Notes under the pieces: model-generated
Told to the model about the DNA's origin: nothing
Database searches by the model: none
Seen by the model: the letters and a program-made list of their open reading frames with translations, nothing else
Assembly (NCBI RefSeq): GCF_014066305.1
Contig: NW_023501070.1
Span: 434,001 to 498,000, forward strand
DNA: 64,000 nt
DNA from: Letharia columbiana
Lineage: Eukaryota; Ascomycota; Lecanoromycetes; Lecanorales; Parmeliaceae
Direction of reading: 5' to 3'
Made by a program: the position numbers and the translations under genes
Part shown: positions 49,001 through 60,735 of the stretch, piece by piece
How the letters are laid out: every line of letters starts with the position of its first letter
Numbering within the stretch: the first letter of the stretch is position 1

Positions 49001-52000
49001 AAGACTTTATAAGATCTCGAAAAACGCTTTATAGATATGAATTATTTTTATTAATAATCTACTAAAAAAGCTTTCTTAAAAAGTAAAGTTTTTAATTTCT
49101 ATAATAGACTTAAGAGTTAGATATAAAAATAAATATATTATTAAAGATATCTTATAAATTTAAAATAATACTTAAGCTCGTTAAGAATATTAAAATATTA
49201 AAATTTTAAGATTATCTTTAATTTCTCTTCTAGAGAAATTAAGTTAAATAAATTAATTTTATAATTAAGTAGATTAATATTCGAGATAATCTAGAAAAGC
49301 TTTAATCGATAAGATAATAATATTATACTTTATAAATAGCTTAAAAAGTTCTTAAAGATCTCTTAAGTATTTTTAAAAGATAGTTATTTTAATTACGATA
49401 TTATTAACGTAAGCTTTTACTCTACTTAGTTATTATAAGATCTTATTAATTTAGCGTTAAATATAAATAATTAAATTTGTATAATTTATAATTTATATAT
49501 TAAATATTTCTTAATTATAATAAGTTATTATTATAAATATGTATCGATAATTAAGATAAATATACTATTAATAGAAGAAAGATATAGTATTAATTATCAA
49601 AATATAGCGATAATCTATAAATATATTAATTATTTTATCTTATAATAGAATCGAATAAACGTTATATAAAATTAAGTCGTTTAAGTCTCTAATATTTATT
49701 ATCGATTAATCTTTATATTCGTTTTTTAAAAGCGCTTTTTAAATTATAAAGATTAAATATATAAAGAGAATAACTTATTTAATATATTTTAATTTACTCT
49801 AACGTTAAAGCTTATTAAAAATTTAATTAATAATTTTTAATTTTTAATTTTAAGTAGATAGATCTTAGCTTTATCGCTAATTTCAAATTACTAATTATCT
49901 TATAATAGAATTTTTATTTATTCTTCTTTAAGAACTTTTATAAATTTAATATTTATTTAAATATCGAAAAATTCTTTAATTAACTTCGCGAGGATTTAAG
50001 TTTTTTAAATATTATTATAAATTATAACTCTATTAAATAGCTTTATTTTCTATTTAATAGAAATTAAGAATATCGATTTCGAATAGCTAATAAATATTAA
50101 AGTCGGCGAGTTAAAAATAACCGATAATTTTTTTAGATAAGTTATCGCGAAGTTAGACTCGATTACGATTTGAAAATAATTCTTATAATTTATCTCGAAT
50201 ACGCTTCTAAATCTTAGTTTCTTCGAAACTTAAATAGAGTTACTTATTTTATTTTTAATAAAAATATTAATTATTAAATAATCTACTATATAGACGAAAA
50301 AAGTAAAATTCGTTTAGATAATAGATTTAAATAAAAAATTATAATTAGCGAGTAGATTAACGTTTTTTATAAATAATATTATCTTATTATATAAAGAAAT
50401 TATTATTATTAATTTTATATAAATTTTTCTTTTATAAATTCTTCTTATAAGTAAGTAGAAACTTTAATTATAATCTTATAGCTTCTTATATAAATACTCT
50501 TATTAATAATATTAATAACGATATCTTTAAAATTAATAATATTATTATTAATTAATATTCTAGTATAAAGATTATTAATAATATAAACTTCTCTTCGAAG
50601 ATAGATAAGAGCTTTTTTATTTTAGAAATCTAGTTTTAGAAAATAAAGCTTCGTAGTTATATATTTATTAGTTTTATACTTATTAACGCTTACTTCGCGA
50701 ATTTTTAAAAATAAAACTATTTTAATAATCTTAATTTCGAATAATAAACTTTTAAGTTATAATCTATTATTTAAGATTACGCTATAATCTATATCTAGAT
50801 ATATATTATTAATTTCTTTTTTCGATATTAAATAAAGTTCTATATAAGCGTAGTTTTAATTATAAAATATAAATCTTAAGTTAAAATCCTTACTCGAGAA
50901 GTTAAATTTAATTATTCTTAAGGTTTTCTTCGAGAAATCTTTTATCGACGCTTTTAGTAATAGCGTCTTATTATTATTAATTTAGACGATATCGGGTTTT
51001 CTTAAATAGTCGATATAAAGATATTTATAAAGCTTTATCTTAGATAAGAAGATATTCTTATAAAGATAATAGTAAGTTTTAAATTCTATAAAACCCGCGA
51101 ATTATTTATTATAGATATTTAGCGAGTAATCGATAGTACTATAATATATTTTATTTTCTTATTAATCTTTACCCGTAAAGTATAATAACTTAATCTTAAT
51201 ATTTTCTTTCTAAGTATTATTTTCTTTATATTAATAAGATTTCTTATTTTTATTAGTAGAAGCTTAATAGATAAATATCTTCGGGCGTTATTATTACTAA
51301 AATCTTTAAAAGCCTTAATCTAAAAAAGCTTAATTATTACGGTCTTTTTTTTAAGAAAGCTTTCTTCTAATAAAGATCGAGGATTTAAGAATATCGAAGT
51401 ATATTCGTTTAGCGAAGCGATAATTTAAAGAGGTTATCGAGCCTCGAGTAAATAAGATTAATATTATAAATTCGATTATTAATTATATTAATTAGGATTT
51501 TTTATTATTATTAATTTAAATAAGTATTTATATTATTAAAATAATAAGAAAAAGACGAGTAATAAAGTTAATAAGATTGACGATTATAAGATAATTATTA
51601 ATTAAATTTAAAACTTTATTATTATCGAGGTTATAACTAATTATAATTATCTCTATTACTATCGATAAATCGAGGTTATTAATTTACTTAAAATCTAGAA
51701 GTATTTTTAATATCTATACTTCTTTCTACTTTATATTTATCTATATATATTTATTAATTATACTTAAAATCATTAAGCTTAATAAGAAATTTCTATAATT
51801 TTATACTTTTTTTAAAATATCTAATATTTTATCTAAGATCGAAATCGAGATTATTATAAATAATATTAATTTAATTATTAATATCTATAAATTTAGCATT
51901 TTTTACTACTTATAAAATTCGTTAAATATATTCTCGAGATTCTTTATAATTATTAATATTATAAAGTATATAATACTTTTTAAAAATCGAGTTAATAGCT

Positions 52001-53445
52001 ATATTAATAAGTATTTTAAATTATTTAATAAGTAGTTATTCTTACTTATTAAGTCTATTATTAAGCTTAATAAAATACTTATTATTATTAATAAGTTTAT
52101 TAAATTATTATTTTAAGATAAAGTCTTTTAAATAAGTTTAAAGATTTATATATATAAGATTATTATCTTTAATATTAACTACGTTATAAATATACTTAAT
52201 AAAAAAATAAATATTATAAAAGTATATCTTCTTTAATATATACTTTATCGACGAGGCTTTAGATACTATCGATTTATCTTTATATATTAAATTAAAAAAA
52301 TTAATATTACTTAAATTCTATCTTAGCTATAAGAAATCTCTATTATTTTCTAAGATATTAATAATATCTAATAAACCCGATAATCTTAGTATTCTTTATT
52401 ATAATAAATTATTATATATATATTAAGCTATTACCGCGAAAGCAGCTATTATAATAATAATTTATATTTATAAATTATTAAGATCTATTCTATTTAATAG
52501 ACTAATTAGATAAGAGTAGATTACTTCGTTAACGAAGATTACTCTTATTATAATTCTTAAGCTTATTAAAAGAAGTATAGCGATTCTTAAAAATAAGAAA
52601 CTCGATAAGTTTTCTAAAGTAACTTTTATAAATAGAGAATCCTTAAGTCTTTATAGTAATTTTACTTCTTTATTAAATATTTTAAATATTATATAAAAAT
52701 ATAATTTACTAATAACTTAATTAAGAGATTAGAATAATACTTTAATTAAATTAAATCTAATACGCAAATAATCGTTTCTTATTAAGATTCCTCGGGTTAT
52801 CGAGGGTAAATAAAATTTACTTTTAACGATATTCTTAATAAATTAACGATTCTTCTTATTAAGTAAATTCGTAAACGCGTAATTACTTTTAAGAAACTTT
52901 TATAATTAAAATAAAAGAATAATAATATTATAAGCGATTAAATTAAGTACTAAATAACTTAAAAAAACTAATTTAACTATTAATTAATAATATTAATAAT
53001 TCTTAAAAAGAAGTAAAGAAAGATTAAGAAATCTTTACGAGAAATCAAGATTTTTAAAAGAGAGATTTCTATTCCTTATGAATTCTTAGCTAAAACTATA
53101 GTAAATATAAGAAATTCGCTATTAAAGGTAATTTTAGATAGTAATAATATACTCGAAGAATTTACGTAACGAAAGTTTAAGATAAGATTTAAAGAATAAG
53201 CTTTCTTTAAGAATAGACTTTTTTAAAGAATAAGTTTTTTTTAAATAAACTAGTCTAATAGAGGAACTCCTAAAATCTCTTAATAATTAATTAATATTAA
53301 AAAATATTATTATTATTATTATAATAATAATAAGAATTTATAGTCGTAGTATATAATAAGCTTAATTGTTTCTATTTAGAAATCTACTACTTATAAAAGC
53401 AAGCTTAATAAGACTTAATAAAAGGCTTAGTTTATTCCTATGACA
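46074..53445 (-). mobile_element. gypsy-2: Ty3/gypsy retrotransposon with complete structure
   Basis: LTRs of 126 bp lie at 46074-46199 and 53320-53445; on the minus strand they begin TGTCATAGGAATAAAC and end TTATTATTATTATA. The target repeat ATTAC is perfect at 46069-46073 and 53446-53450. Reverse transcriptase is readable on the minus strand at 49440-49780, so gag and protease lie above and RNase H and integrase below. RIP stops are frequent. Imperfect repeats of about 65 bp lie near 46390-46600 and 48000-48240. It is inserted in the AB-5 ORF and is unrelated at LTR level to gypsy-1. Confidence 0.9.
49440..49780 (-). pseudogene. gypsy-2 reverse transcriptase fragment
   Basis: The minus-strand frame shows KALLKNEYKD, then NIRDLNDLILYNVYSILL, then IINTISFFY, and NYRYIFIIITYYN*EIFNI followed by a Thr-Asn stretch. 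This matches the fungal gypsy series '..GR.VVDIRGLN..T..DAYP.P', 'DA.SFFYQW', 'HPDHR..FTVVTHRGQE.F.VP.MGY.NS.AYVQR'. The first catalytic Asp is now Asn. It fixes strand and superfamily. Confidence 0.88.
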
Positions 53446-53990
53446 ATTACTAGTAATAATAAATTCGTTAAGAAATAACTTAAAAGCGTTAATAGGAGCT
53501 CTAAAAGATAAATAAAAGAAATATATATATCTAAAGCGTTTAATAACGTTTTCGCGAGGGGTATCGAGAACGATTATATTTATATTAATAAAATTAGTAG
53601 ATTAATAGAGTAATAAAAGAATAATAATTATATAAATAGATAAAAAAAAAATTATTTAATCTTAAACGCGTTTAATATAACTATAATATTTAAATATTAA
53701 TTTAATTTATTAATAGTAAATTAAACTTTATTATTTTTATAGCGTTAGAAAGCGTAAAGCGAGCTTTATAATTTAAGAAATTATAAAGTAACTATAGTTA
53801 TTATAAGCTAAGTATCTTAAAGTATAAGACTTTTATATATAGATTTTTAATAAGAAGACGTAGAAGAACTATCGAGTTAATTTAGTCGATCTAATTAAAG
53901 AGCGTAATAACTCTAAATTAATAATTAGCTATATATATAAATTTAAGATTTTTAAACTTAGCTCTATTATATTCTTTTATATATACTAAT
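53446..53990 (+). pseudogene. AB-5 ORF tail and 3' region
   Basis: The AB frame resumes after gypsy-2 with Ser-Asn-Asn-Lys-Phe, a basic stretch, a segment reading RGIENDYIYIN, and two or three Asn-Arg-Ile-type units near 53580-53620. It then passes into the non-coding AB 3' region (shared AGCGTTAGAAAGCGTAAAG) and ends at the B terminus. Confidence 0.55.
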
Positions 53991-54019
53991 ATATCTAATA
54001 TTCTACTTTTAATAATTTT

Positions 54020-56949
54020 TATATTTTCTTTTCTATATCTTAAAAATTAATTTAAATTATCATTTTTTTAAAAAATCTTTTTTATTAAATTAGCGTAAAA
54101 ATAGTAAATAAAGTAAATTCTATATATATATTTATTTTTATTTTTATTATTAAGAGTAATATAATTATTAGAAATAATATATTTTATAATTATATTTTTA
54201 TAATATAGAGTAATATATATATTTAAGCGTATGATAATATTATAAAATACTATTATTTACTTTATAATATTATCTTTAATTTCAAAAATCTTTATTAAAT
54301 ATTCATATTCTAAATAATTTGAATATTATAATTTACTATTTTAAATATACTTTCTACTTTAAAATTATTATCTAAAAAATTAACTAAAATTTATTTATTT
54401 AAAAAAAATAAGATAATTATTATATTTAAAGTTCTTAATATAAGCGAAAATAGCGTATTAATAGAATTTTTAATTTTTTTTAATTATAATAATAGCGATA
54501 TTATATTCTATTAATTTATTTAATTTATATATTCTATTAAAATTATAATATTACTTTTAATTATAATATAATAATTAAATTAATATTATTAAGATTTAAT
54601 ATTAAAAATATTATTACTTCTATAGCTTTTAGATATATAAAATTAATTAATTTAAATTATAATTAGATTTATAAAAATAAAAATATAATAATTAAGAATT
54701 TATTCTATTTTTATAATTAATAATTAATAAGATAATATTTAATTAATTTTAATTAATTTTAATTAGATAAAAAGAGAAAGTATTAAAATTTAATATAATA
54801 AATATTAATATTAACGTTAATAAATATAATAGCGAATAATATATATTACGCTTATTTAGTAATTTTAATATATTTTAAATATATTATATTTTTAAATTAA
54901 TTATATATAATATTTAAAAATAGTATAATAGTAATTAGCGAAGTTTATTTAACTCTTATTTTTATACTATAAAAGAATTTAATATTATTTATAAATATAT
55001 TATTTTTAATTTATTTATATAGAATTTAATAATAATAGCGAGTATTAAATATAATATTAAAAGTTAAATCTATTTTTTATTTTTTTATATTTAAATATTT
55101 TAAATATTTTTTATTAATAATTAAAAATATAAAGCTAGAATTCTTTTATTATTATTTTTCATTTTTTATAAAGATTATAATATAGATATATATAAATATA
55201 TTTATATTATTAAGATTAATTTTAATATTATAATTTAAAACTATTAATTTAACTTTTAGAATTTTAATTATATCTTTAAAGTTATTAATATATAAATTAA
55301 AAATTAAAAATAATATATTAACTTTTTATTTTCTCTTTTGTTAATTTAGATTAATAATTATAATATAAATCTCTTTTAAAAATTAATATATATTTTAATA
55401 AAAATTAAATACATTAATAAAGATAAGAAGAGAAATTAAAAGATATAAAGATATAATAAAGCTAGCTAGATATATATATTTATATATATTTAATTTTAAT
55501 ACTTTATAAATAAATATAGAGAGCTATAATAAATAAGTACTTTTATTATTAAATTTAAAGATTTAATATATTATAAATCTTAATTAATATATTAATATAT
55601 TTTTAATTAATTTAATATTTAATCTTTTATAATAATAATTAAAATCTATATTAACTTCTCTAATATCGACTTATTCTTAATTTAAATAAGAAGTTTTTTA
55701 TTTTAAAAAGATAGTTTTTTAGTTATTAAATATATTAATATTAGAAAATCTAATTTTTTTAATTTAAAAGCGCTTATAATATAGAGTGAATTTATAAGAA
55801 TTTTAACTTAATTAATTATTTTTCTAATAATTATTTTATCTCTATTAATTATAGCGATAAAAGCTATATAATATTTATAATTATTTTAATAAAAATAATT
55901 TTTTTTATAATAATAATAGATAATATTAGAAGAAAAGTTTAAAGTTTAATAATTAAGATAGAATATATTTTCTCTTAAATAAGATTTAATAGAAGAAATT
56001 TATATTAAAGAGTAATAGAGTTTCAATATTAATTAATAAAATATATTATCTTTATATAAATTTTAATATAAAATTTAATTAATAAAAGTATAGTCTTAAA
56101 TAGTTTAATAAGATTAAAGAAATATATTATACTCTTTATAATTTAAACTTTCTTCTACTTATTTTATATCGAGAACTACTTCTATATTATATTTATCTTC
56201 TAATATTATAATTATATTAATAATAACTATATATTAATATATTTTTTAAAAATTATAATAAAATTAAAAAGATTATTAAATTTTTATAAATTTATAAAAA
56301 TATTAAATATCTTTAATAAATTTTAATAGTTTTATTAAGTAATATTAGATATTTTATATTATAAATTTAATATTATTAAAAATATCTTTATTTTTTAACT
56401 AGCTCGCTTATATAATACTTCTTTTAATAAATTTATTATTAAAAAATAATATAAAGATAATAATATATTTTTATTAGAAGATATAATAAGCTTATTCTAA
56501 ATTAGCTTATCGAAATTATTTAAAAAAAATTATTAAAAAAATTATTAAAAAGATTTAAAAGATAAGAGAAGATTAAATAATATATTAATAGAGATCTTTA
56601 AGAATAAAGAATTAAGATTATTAACTAAAGCTTTATAGATAAAATCTTTTACTTTTATATTCTCTATATATTTAAATAAATTATTAATAATAAAAATAAT
56701 ATTTTTAAAAATTAATAAAAGTATATATATTAAAATTAAAATTTTTATATTAAAGTTATTATTAGTAATAGTCTTAAGTAATATAGATATCTTATCTTAT
56801 AATATAATCTTTATAAACTTTATAGACTTATTAAATTTAATAGATTTATTAAACTTATTAAATATACTATTATTATATTTCTATCTTTTATCTTTATTCT
56901 TCTATTTAAATTTTTTTAATTATTATTACTTAATAATATCGAATTTAAA
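54020..56949. other. Unassigned, strongly RIP-like AT-rich DNA
   Basis: No LTR, inverted repeat or readable domain was found in 2.9 kb. CA and TG pairs are very rare. By the nesting argument it is the old flank of copia-2. It ends where AB-7 begins. A coding relic cannot be excluded. Confidence 0.4.
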
Positions 56950-58886
56950 ATTAATATATATAAAAGAATAAGATAGAGCTAAGTTATAAAATCTTAAATT
57001 TATATATATAACTAATTATTAATTTAGAGTTATTACGCTTTTTAGTTAGATCGACTAAATTAGTTCGATAGCTCTCTTAAGCTTTCTTATTAAAAATTTA
57101 TATATAGAAGTTTTATACTCTAAAATAACTAGCTTTCTATAATATTATTATTTTATAATTTCGTAAATTATAGAGCTCGCTTTACGCTTTCTAATAATGT
57201 AAAGATTTTGAAGTTTAATCTACTATTAATAAATTAAATAAATATTTAAATATAATAATTATATTAAACGCGTTCGAGATCGAATAATAATCCTTCTATC
57301 TATTTATTTATATAATTATTATTCTTTTATTACTCTATTAATTCTATTAATTCTATTAATATAAATATAATCGTTCTTAATACTCCTCGCGGAAATATTA
57401 CTAAATATTTTAGATATATATATTTCTTTTACCCGCCTCTTAGAGTCTTTATTAATACGAATTTATTATTATTAGTAATTGAGGTCGTAAGCGAGCTTAA
57501 TAGCTATCTATTACTACTTATAAACGCGTTAGAAAGTTCTTAAAAAGAGTCTAAACGAATTTATAGTTATTATTCTTCTCTATATACTACTCGACTAGCC
57601 GCTTAATTAATATTATCTATTCTATTAGCTTAGTAATTTACTTAATTAGATTATTAATTAGTTACTTAATTATTTACTTAGTTAGCTATTTAATTAATTA
57701 CTTAATTTAATACTCTATAAAAGAAGAAGTAAGAGAAGAAATTATAATAGATAAATGCGAAGAATATTACGAAGAAATTAAGCGGTAATAAAACTATTAT
57801 CATTAAGAATATAGCTTAGCTCTCTAAGATTTTATATTATATTAATTATTTACTTAATTAATTACTTAGCTAGCTACTTAATTTAATACTTTATAAAAAA
57901 AGAAGTAAAAGAAGAAATTATAATAGGTAAATGCGGAGAATATTACGGAGATAATTAAGTGGTAATAAGACTTTTAGTATTAAGAATACGGCTTAGCTCT
58001 TCAAGATCCCACGTTATATACTCTCTATGATTTTATATTAAATTATTATTTAGTAAGCGAAGAATATCGCTATAATTTAGTCTATTATCTCTATTATATT
58101 AATATAATATATTACTATAATAACGTTATAAGAGAAGAATTTATTATAACGATTATAGTTAATTAAGTTTTTATAGAAGAAATATTATAAGAGAAGAAAC
58201 TATAATAGATAAATACGGGGAATACTACGGAGAATACTATAAAGAATATTACGAAGAAACTAAGCGGTAATAAGACTATTATCATCAAGAATACGGCTTA
58301 GCTCTTTAAGATTTCACATTATATACTCTCTATAATTCTATATTAAATTATTACTTAATAAGCGAAAAATATTATTATAATTTAATTTATTATTTCTATT
58401 ATATTAATATAATATATTATTATAATAATATTATAAGAGAAGAATTTACTATAATAATTATAGCTAATTAGATCTCTATAGAAGAAATATTAAATAATAT
58501 ATATTTAAATAAATTAAAATTATTCGATATCTTACTCTAATAGCTATTTTATTATTCGAAAGATTTTATTACGATAAGAGATGATATAAGATTTATATTA
58601 TTAATTAATATATTATCTTTATTTCTTTTTAAAATTTCAAAACTTCTTATTATAAGAATATAGTCTTTCTCTATTTTTTATAAGTAATTTTTACGAATTA
58701 ATTTTTTACACTCGATATACCTTTCTAATTAAGCCTTAACGCGTTTCTCTTTATATATATATATTTATATATAAATTAAAAACGTATAGTAAGCGATTAG
58801 AGTTCGATTTAATTTAGAACTAAAGTTAAAATTCGATTTAACTTAGAAAAATCCAACTTTATAAATTTAATTCATAGGCCTTTACT
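56950..58886 (-). mobile_element. AB-7: AB copy with ORF, reverse orientation
   Basis: The minus strand starts AGTAAAGGCCTATGAATT at 58886 and ends ATATATTAAT at 56950. From the A end it has the leader, two or more tandem leader units with 12-bp repeats (near 58210-58260 and 57750), a TTACTTAATTAG-type tract near 57610-57700, the AB ORF (57600-57300, with VKEIYI- and ARG-like pieces and Asn-Arg-Ile units) and the 3' region. It appears structurally complete at about 1.9 kb, much shorter than AB-3. Confidence 0.75.
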
Positions 58887-59219
58887 TATCTTAGAATAAA
58901 ATAATATAATTAGAGTTATAGATTCTTACTTAATATTATAAATTAAATTTATATTTTTTAAAAATTTATATTTATATATATAGTAGTAATAAATTTTAAA
59001 AATAAAAAATTATAATTATAAAAGCGAAGTTTAAATAAGTAGTATTATTAAAATTATTAGAAAAGTTATATAAAATATTAAGAAGATTTAAAATAGTAGA
59101 GAAGATTAGAGAAAATAAAGCGAGATAGAAGTTTTTAAAAAAATATTTTAAAAAATATTAAAAAAAGTCTATAAGTAGCTAGATTATAAATTAAAATATT
59201 AAATATATATTATAGATAA
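58887..59219. other. Unassigned AT-rich spacer between AB-7 and AB-8
   Basis: No element end or motif is seen. A plus-strand stretch near 59050-59170 is rich in Lys, Arg and Ile codons but has no recognisable domain. It may be the same old DNA as 54020-56949. Confidence 0.35.
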
Positions 59220-59654
59220 ATTAGTATATATAAAAGAATAAGATAGAGCTAAATTAGAAAATCTTAAATTTATATATATAATTAATTATTAATTTAGAAT
59301 TACTACGCTCTTTTATGAGATTAGCTAAATTATCGCGAGTAAATAAATTAATATTTATAACTATTAAAATCTCGCCCTTACGCGCCTCTCTTATTAAATT
59401 ATAGATATACGTTATTTATAATAATAATAACTTTTTTATTTTCTATTAAAATTTTAAAATTATTATTTTAAATTTTAAAGCGCTATTTACGCTTTTCGAA
59501 TTTTTAAGAATCTTAGAACTTAATCTTATAATTATTAAAGCGTAAGGAATTTAAATATTACTTATTAAAGTTCGCTTATTAAAGATCGCTTATCTACTTA
59601 CTTAATAGTCTTAATTAAAAAAATAATTATAAATTTAATTTATAGGCCTTTACT
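59220..59654 (-). mobile_element. AB-8: short AB copy, left arm of an inverted pair
   Basis: A 435-bp copy of the AB-1 type, read from AGTAAAGGCC at 59654 to ATATATACTAAT at 59220. It is more mutated than AB-1. It faces AB-9 with A ends 30 bp apart, giving a near-palindrome of about 0.9 kb. Confidence 0.75.
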
Positions 59655-59684
59655 CGTACTATTATAATATTATTAGTTTATATA

Positions 59685-60113
59685 AATAAAGGCCTATAAA
59701 TTAAATTCATAATCTTTTTTTAATTAGAGCTATTAAGTAAATAGATAAGCGATCTTTAATAAGCGAACTTTAATAAGTAATATTTAAATTTCTTACGCTT
59801 TAATAATTATAAGATAAATTTTTCAAATTCTTAAAAATTCGAAAAGTGTAAATAGCGCTTTAAAATTTAAATTAAAAATTTCGAAATTTTACTAGAAAAT
59901 AAAAAAGTTATTTCTATTGTAAATAATATATATCTATAATAAGAGAGGCGCGAAAGAATAAGATTTTAATAATTGCGAATACTAATTTATTTACTCGCGA
60001 TAATTTAATTAATCTAATTAAAGAGCGTAGTAACTCTAAATTTATAATTAATTATATATATAAATTTAAGATTTTTAAGCTTAATTCTATCTTATTCTTT
60101 TATATATATTAAT
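59685..60113 (+). mobile_element. AB-9: short AB copy, right arm of an inverted pair
   Basis: A 429-bp copy of the AB-1 type from AATAAAGGCCTATAAATT to TATATATATTAAT. It shares its interior with AB-1 and AB-8 (AAGCGATCTTTAATAAGCG here, AAGCGATCTTTGGTGAGCG in AB-1). Comparing the three shows the RIP changes directly. Confidence 0.75.
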
Positions 60114-60190
60114 CTTTTAAGCTTAGCTTTATCTTATTCTTTTATATATACTAATTAATATATATAAAAGAATAAGATAGAGCTAAGTTT
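60114..60190. repeat. Palindrome made of two B ends
   Basis: A 42-bp B-end fragment (60114-60155, ending TTTTATATATACTAAT) abuts the reversed B end of AB-10 (TTAATATATATAAAAGAATAAG). The arms CTTAGCTTTATCTTATTC and GAATAAGATAGAGCTAAG are inverted, with a few RIP differences, so about 30 bp on each side could pair. Confidence 0.7.
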
Positions 60191-60735
60191 AAAAATCTTA
60201 AATTTATATATATAGTTAATTATAAATTCGTTAAGTCTACGCTTTTTAATTAGATACCGCAAGTAAATAAATTAGCGTCCGCAATTATTAAAAATCTATA
60301 AAAATCTATATATAGAAGTCTTATCCTCTAAAATAACCAGCTTTCTACGAATACTATTTCTTTATAATTTAATAAATTATAGAGCTCGCTTTACGCTTTC
60401 TAACGCTATAAAAATAATAAAGTTTAGTCTACTATTAGTAAATTAAATAAATATTTAAATATAATAGTTATAGTAGTTATATTAGACGCGTTCGAGATCG
60501 AATAATAATCCTTTCATCTATTTATATAATTATTCTTCTTTTATTATTCTATTAATTCTATTAATTCTATTAATTCTATTAATTCTATTAATTCTATTAA
60601 TTCTATTAATTCTACTAATTCTACTAATTCTATTAATATAAATATATTTATTCTCGGTACCCTCGCACTTAATTAAATAAGAGAAGAATCTATAATAGAC
60701 GAATATGGAGAATACTATATAGAATATTTGATTTG
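60154..60735 (-). mobile_element. AB-10: AB copy truncated by LINE-2
   Basis: The minus-strand B end starts at 60154-60159 and the 3' region follows. Ten 9-bp units lie at 60547-60636, then the junction with GTGCGAGGGTACCGAG that is also found in AB-4, so it is the same internally deleted form. It stops in a GGAGAATACTAT 12-bp unit where LINE-2 inserted. The A end is beyond, not visible in the window. Confidence 0.65.
60547..60636 (-). repeat. Ten 9-bp units (Asn-Arg-Ile codons) in AB-10
   Basis: TTCTATTAA (or TTCTACTAA in two units) is repeated ten times; on the minus strand each unit encodes three residues of the Asn-Arg-Ile or Ser-Arg-Ile type. AB-4 has about five units near 18719-18760, and AB-3, AB-5 and AB-7 have two to four. 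Because the unit is a multiple of three, length changes keep the AB frame. Confidence 0.85.

Larger units (their letters stand above)
34481..53990 (+). mobile_element. AB-5: outer AB copy holding AB-6, copia-1 and gypsy-2
   Basis: The A end is decayed (AATAAAAATCTATAAATT) and the B end is ATATATACTAAT at 53979-53990. Left flank TTTCTAAT and right flank ATATCTAATATTC rejoin exactly to the TRIM LTR sequence, with no target duplication. Its own sequence is 34481-34995, 37666-38714, 45868-46073 and 53446-53990. It contains leader, several tandem units of about 320 bp each with a 12-bp minisatellite, then the AB ORF and the 3' region. It is heavily RIP-mutated. Confidence 0.75.
33624..54014 (+). 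mobile_element. TRIM-2: short LTR element spread by a 19.5-kb nested insertion
   Basis: The 5' LTR is 33624-33796 (TATTATAATATTAGCCCC to TTTTTAATA). The 3' LTR starts at 34317 after GAGGAG, is cut at 34480, and its last 24 bp appear at 53991-54014 (ATATCTAATATTCTACTTTT...). Target repeats are ATTTC at 33619-33623 and ATTTT at 54015-54019, differing by one RIP-type C-to-T change. The interior resembles TRIM-1 but its tandem repeats have decayed. Without the AB-5 stack it is about 0.88 kb. Confidence 0.8.

Noticed and set aside
59642..59696. A large hairpin transposon formed by AB-8 and AB-9 together
   Set aside because: Each arm is a full AB copy found alone elsewhere (AB-1), so two adjacent insertions are the simpler reading.
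8649..60735. Calling AB a Helitron outright
   Set aside because: Lack of target duplication and the hairpin near one end fit, but there is no 5' TC, no CTRR at the hairpin end, and no Rep or helicase motif could be read. Left as unknown.
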